The position numbers and the translations under genes were made by a program. DNA of 16,345 bases from the NCBI GenBank assembly GCA_964463145.1, contig CAYXBG010000034.1, positions 1 to 16,345 of the forward strand. The letters run 5' to 3'. Numbering within the stretch: the stretch's first letter is position 1; every line of letters begins with the position of its first letter. The notes beneath the pieces are model-generated. The model did not search any database. It saw only the letters and a list, made by a program, of their open reading frames with translations, and had not been told where the DNA came from. The DNA is from CAYXBG01 sp964463145. GTDB lineage: Bacteria; Acidobacteriota; UBA6911; RPQK01; CBDAPI01. Below are positions 14,876-16,345 of the stretch, in pieces.

Positions 14876-16345
14876 CTACCCCATGATTTCAAGCTTTGGG
14901 AAGAGCTTCATAATTGAGAACGCTGAGATTAAAGAAACCAACAACAGTAAAAGCCCAGGAATCACATTACCATAGAGCAAATATCCTACTCCAAACAACA
15001 CTGAGTAAGTGCCCGCTACTCCCAAAAACCAGCAAAGAATACCAGGAAGAAAACTTTCTTCTTCGGCTAAGGCATCAGTTTCAACCACTCTCCCCCATGA
15101 TTTACCTGCCGGATGTATCTTATCGTAATATTTCTGCAAAGTTGCCTGGTCCGTTGGGGGCGTCAAATAAGTAACTAGGAGCCAGACCGAACTTGTGATC
15201 AGAACTCCTGACACTAATTGCGAGGAACTACTGATGCGATCAAATCCTAACGCGGAGTGAAAAAATTGGAAGTAGATTGCTATCCCAAATGAGACGACCA
15301 TAGCAGAGATTTCACTCCAAGCATTGATACGCCACCAAAACCAACGTAATAGAAAAATTAGACCTGTGCCCGCCCCAATCTGAAGAAGTATCTGAAAACC
15401 CTGTAACGAACTGGATAGCCAGAGTGAAAGAACCGATGCTAAAACAATTAGCCCAATCGTTATAAGCCGTGCAACGGCAACATAATGTTGATCTATTGCT
15501 CCCACTCGTATAAAGCGCCGGTACACATCGTCAACAACATAGGAGGCTCCCCAATTCAAGTGCGTGCTGATCGTTGACATGTAGGCAGCAGCTAAAGATG
15601 CCACCACCAGTCCCAGTAAACCCTTCGGCAAGAACACTAGCATGGCTGGATATGCTAAATCATTTCTGACAATCGACGGGTCTACTCCGGGGAATGCCTT
15701 GCGGATCGAGTCGAGGTCAGGATAAACAATCAACGAACATAATGCGACTATAATCCAAGGCCACGGACGTAGACCATAATGAGCTACATTAAACCAGAGA
15801 GCAGCAATCAACGAATGCTTCTCGTTTTTGGCCGCCAGCATTCTTTGGGCCACATACCCTCCTCCTCCTGGTTCAGCTCCAGGGTACCAGGTACTCCACC
15901 ACTGTACCGCCAATGGAATGACTAGTACTGTCAAAGCCACATCCCAGTCCGTGAAATCAGGCAAGAAATCCAACCTCCCTTGTAAGGCTTCATGGCCGAT
16001 AAGCCCAGCCATCCCTCCCACCTCCGGATGGTTAAGGGCATAGTAAGCAGCAGCAACAGATCCCCCCATGGCGATACCGAAAAGCAGTAGATCGGTTACT
16101 ACGACGCCCCAGAATCCAGATAGGACAGAGTATGCAGTTGTAACAGCCGCACAGACAATTATGGTTGTGTACTTATCCAATCCCAGGATTAATCCACCTA
16201 TCTTAATAGCAGCCAAGTTCACGGTGGCCATAATTACGACATTAAAAAACACGCCGAGGTAAATTGCCCTAAATCCCCTTAAAAATGCCGCGGGTCTTCC
16301 AGAGTAGCGCAATTCGTAGAATGCAATGTCCGTGAGAGCTTCAGA
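14876..16345 (-). CDS. Sodium:solute symporter family (SSS) transporter, N-terminus off window
   Basis: Inner-membrane Na+-coupled transporter of the SSS family (LeuT fold). The reading frame is open to the right edge, giving 489 visible residues; full members of this type are about 600, so roughly the first 100 or more are missing. The first visible residues SEALTDIAFYELRYSGRPAAF match the cytoplasmic loop typical of the family (TD-x-x-FYE-x-RYSGRPAAFLRG). More than ten hydrophobic segments follow, including QWWSTWYPGAEPGGGGYVAQRM and AAAYMSTISTHLNWGASYVVDD, both family hallmarks. A soluble loop (PPTDQATLQKYYDKIHPAG) precedes the last segments. The substrate is unknown; DUF6807, epimerase and enolase-like neighbours suggest a sugar, sugar acid or polyol. 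It is the upstream gene of a two-gene operon with DUF6807. Confidence 0.93.
   Translation of the reverse strand, partial: SEALTDIAFYELRYSGRPAAFLRGFRAIYLGVFFNVVIMATVNLAAIKIGGLILGLDKYTTIIVCAAVTTAYSVLSGFWGVVVTDLLLFGIAMGGSVAAAYYALNHPEVGGMAGLIGHEALQGRLDFLPDFTDWDVALTVLVIPLAVQWWSTWYPGAEPGGGGYVAQRMLAAKNEKHSLIAALWFNVAHYGLRPWPWIIVALCSLIVYPDLDSIRKAFPGVDPSIVRNDLAYPAMLVFLPKGLLGLVVASLAAAYMSTISTHLNWGASYVVDDVYRRFIRVGAIDQHYVAVARLITIGLIVLASVLSLWLSSSLQGFQILLQIGAGTGLIFLLRWFWWRINAWSEISAMVVSFGIAIYFQFFHSALGFDRISSSSQLVSGVLITSSVWLLVTYLTPPTDQATLQKYYDKIHPAGKSWGRVVETDALAEEESFLPGILCWFLGVAGTYSVLFGVGYLLYGNVIPGLLLLLVSLISAFSIMKLFPKLEIMG

Noticed and set aside
16310..16312. TTG as the start of the symporter
   Set aside because: The upstream codons to the window edge encode the conserved ALTDIAFYE loop, so the gene continues beyond the window.
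1..16345. Mobile element, CRISPR, defence system or biosynthetic cluster
   Set aside because: No transposase, integrase, regular direct repeats, nuclease/helicase pairs or carrier-protein genes are present. All larger genes match metabolic, envelope or transport families.

Overview
The window looks like a piece of a chromosome from a Gram-negative, heterotrophic bacterium of moderate GC content. It carries LptD, the outer-membrane assembly protein for lipopolysaccharide; an MqnD-type enzyme of the futalosine route to menaquinone; a cofactor-independent phosphoglycerate mutase; and a locus (Na+/solute symporter, DUF6807 protein, sugar epimerase, enolase-superfamily protein) of a kind I associate with Planctomycetota, Verrucomicrobiota and Acidobacteriota. 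Acidobacteriota or a neighbouring phylum is my best guess, at low confidence. No rRNA, tRNA, insertion sequence, integrase, phage gene or CRISPR array is visible. Genes are tightly packed and no gene-free stretch exceeds about 205 bases.

Left block (1-4007, all minus strand). In transcription order it holds an AhpD-like carboxymuconolactone decarboxylase family protein, an unrecognised 84-residue protein, phosphoglycerate mutase (gpmI), a metallo-beta-lactamase-fold hydrolase of the glyoxalase II type, and mqnD, which runs off the left edge. A promoter-like sequence with a perfect -10 box lies just upstream of mqnD.

Middle block (4124-7589, plus strand). lptD, folK and lepB follow each other closely: envelope assembly, folate synthesis and protein export. 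folK has a Shine-Dalgarno sequence that overlaps the lptD stop codon. lepB has no Shine-Dalgarno but has a perfect extended -10 box immediately before its ATG.

Right block (7634-16345, mostly minus strand). Reading leftward from the right edge: a sodium:solute symporter (N-terminus off the window), an exported DUF6807 protein, then a plus-strand sugar phosphate isomerase/epimerase that converges with DUF6807 and diverges from the next gene, an enolase-superfamily protein, a membrane acetyltransferase of the heparan-alpha-glucosaminide N-acetyltransferase family, a long-chain fatty acyl-CoA ligase, and a YhhQ-type queuosine precursor transporter. The symporter, DUF6807, epimerase, enolase-like and acetyltransferase genes plausibly form an uptake and catabolic locus for an unidentified sugar, sugar acid or amino sugar. 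This is the least understood part of the window. The acyl-CoA ligase and YhhQ genes look like ordinary housekeeping neighbours.

Nothing here is a clear-cut new molecular system. The best leads are the uncharacterised sugar locus with its 475-residue enolase-like protein, and two genes whose promoter-like boxes sit so close to the ATG that their mRNAs may be leaderless.
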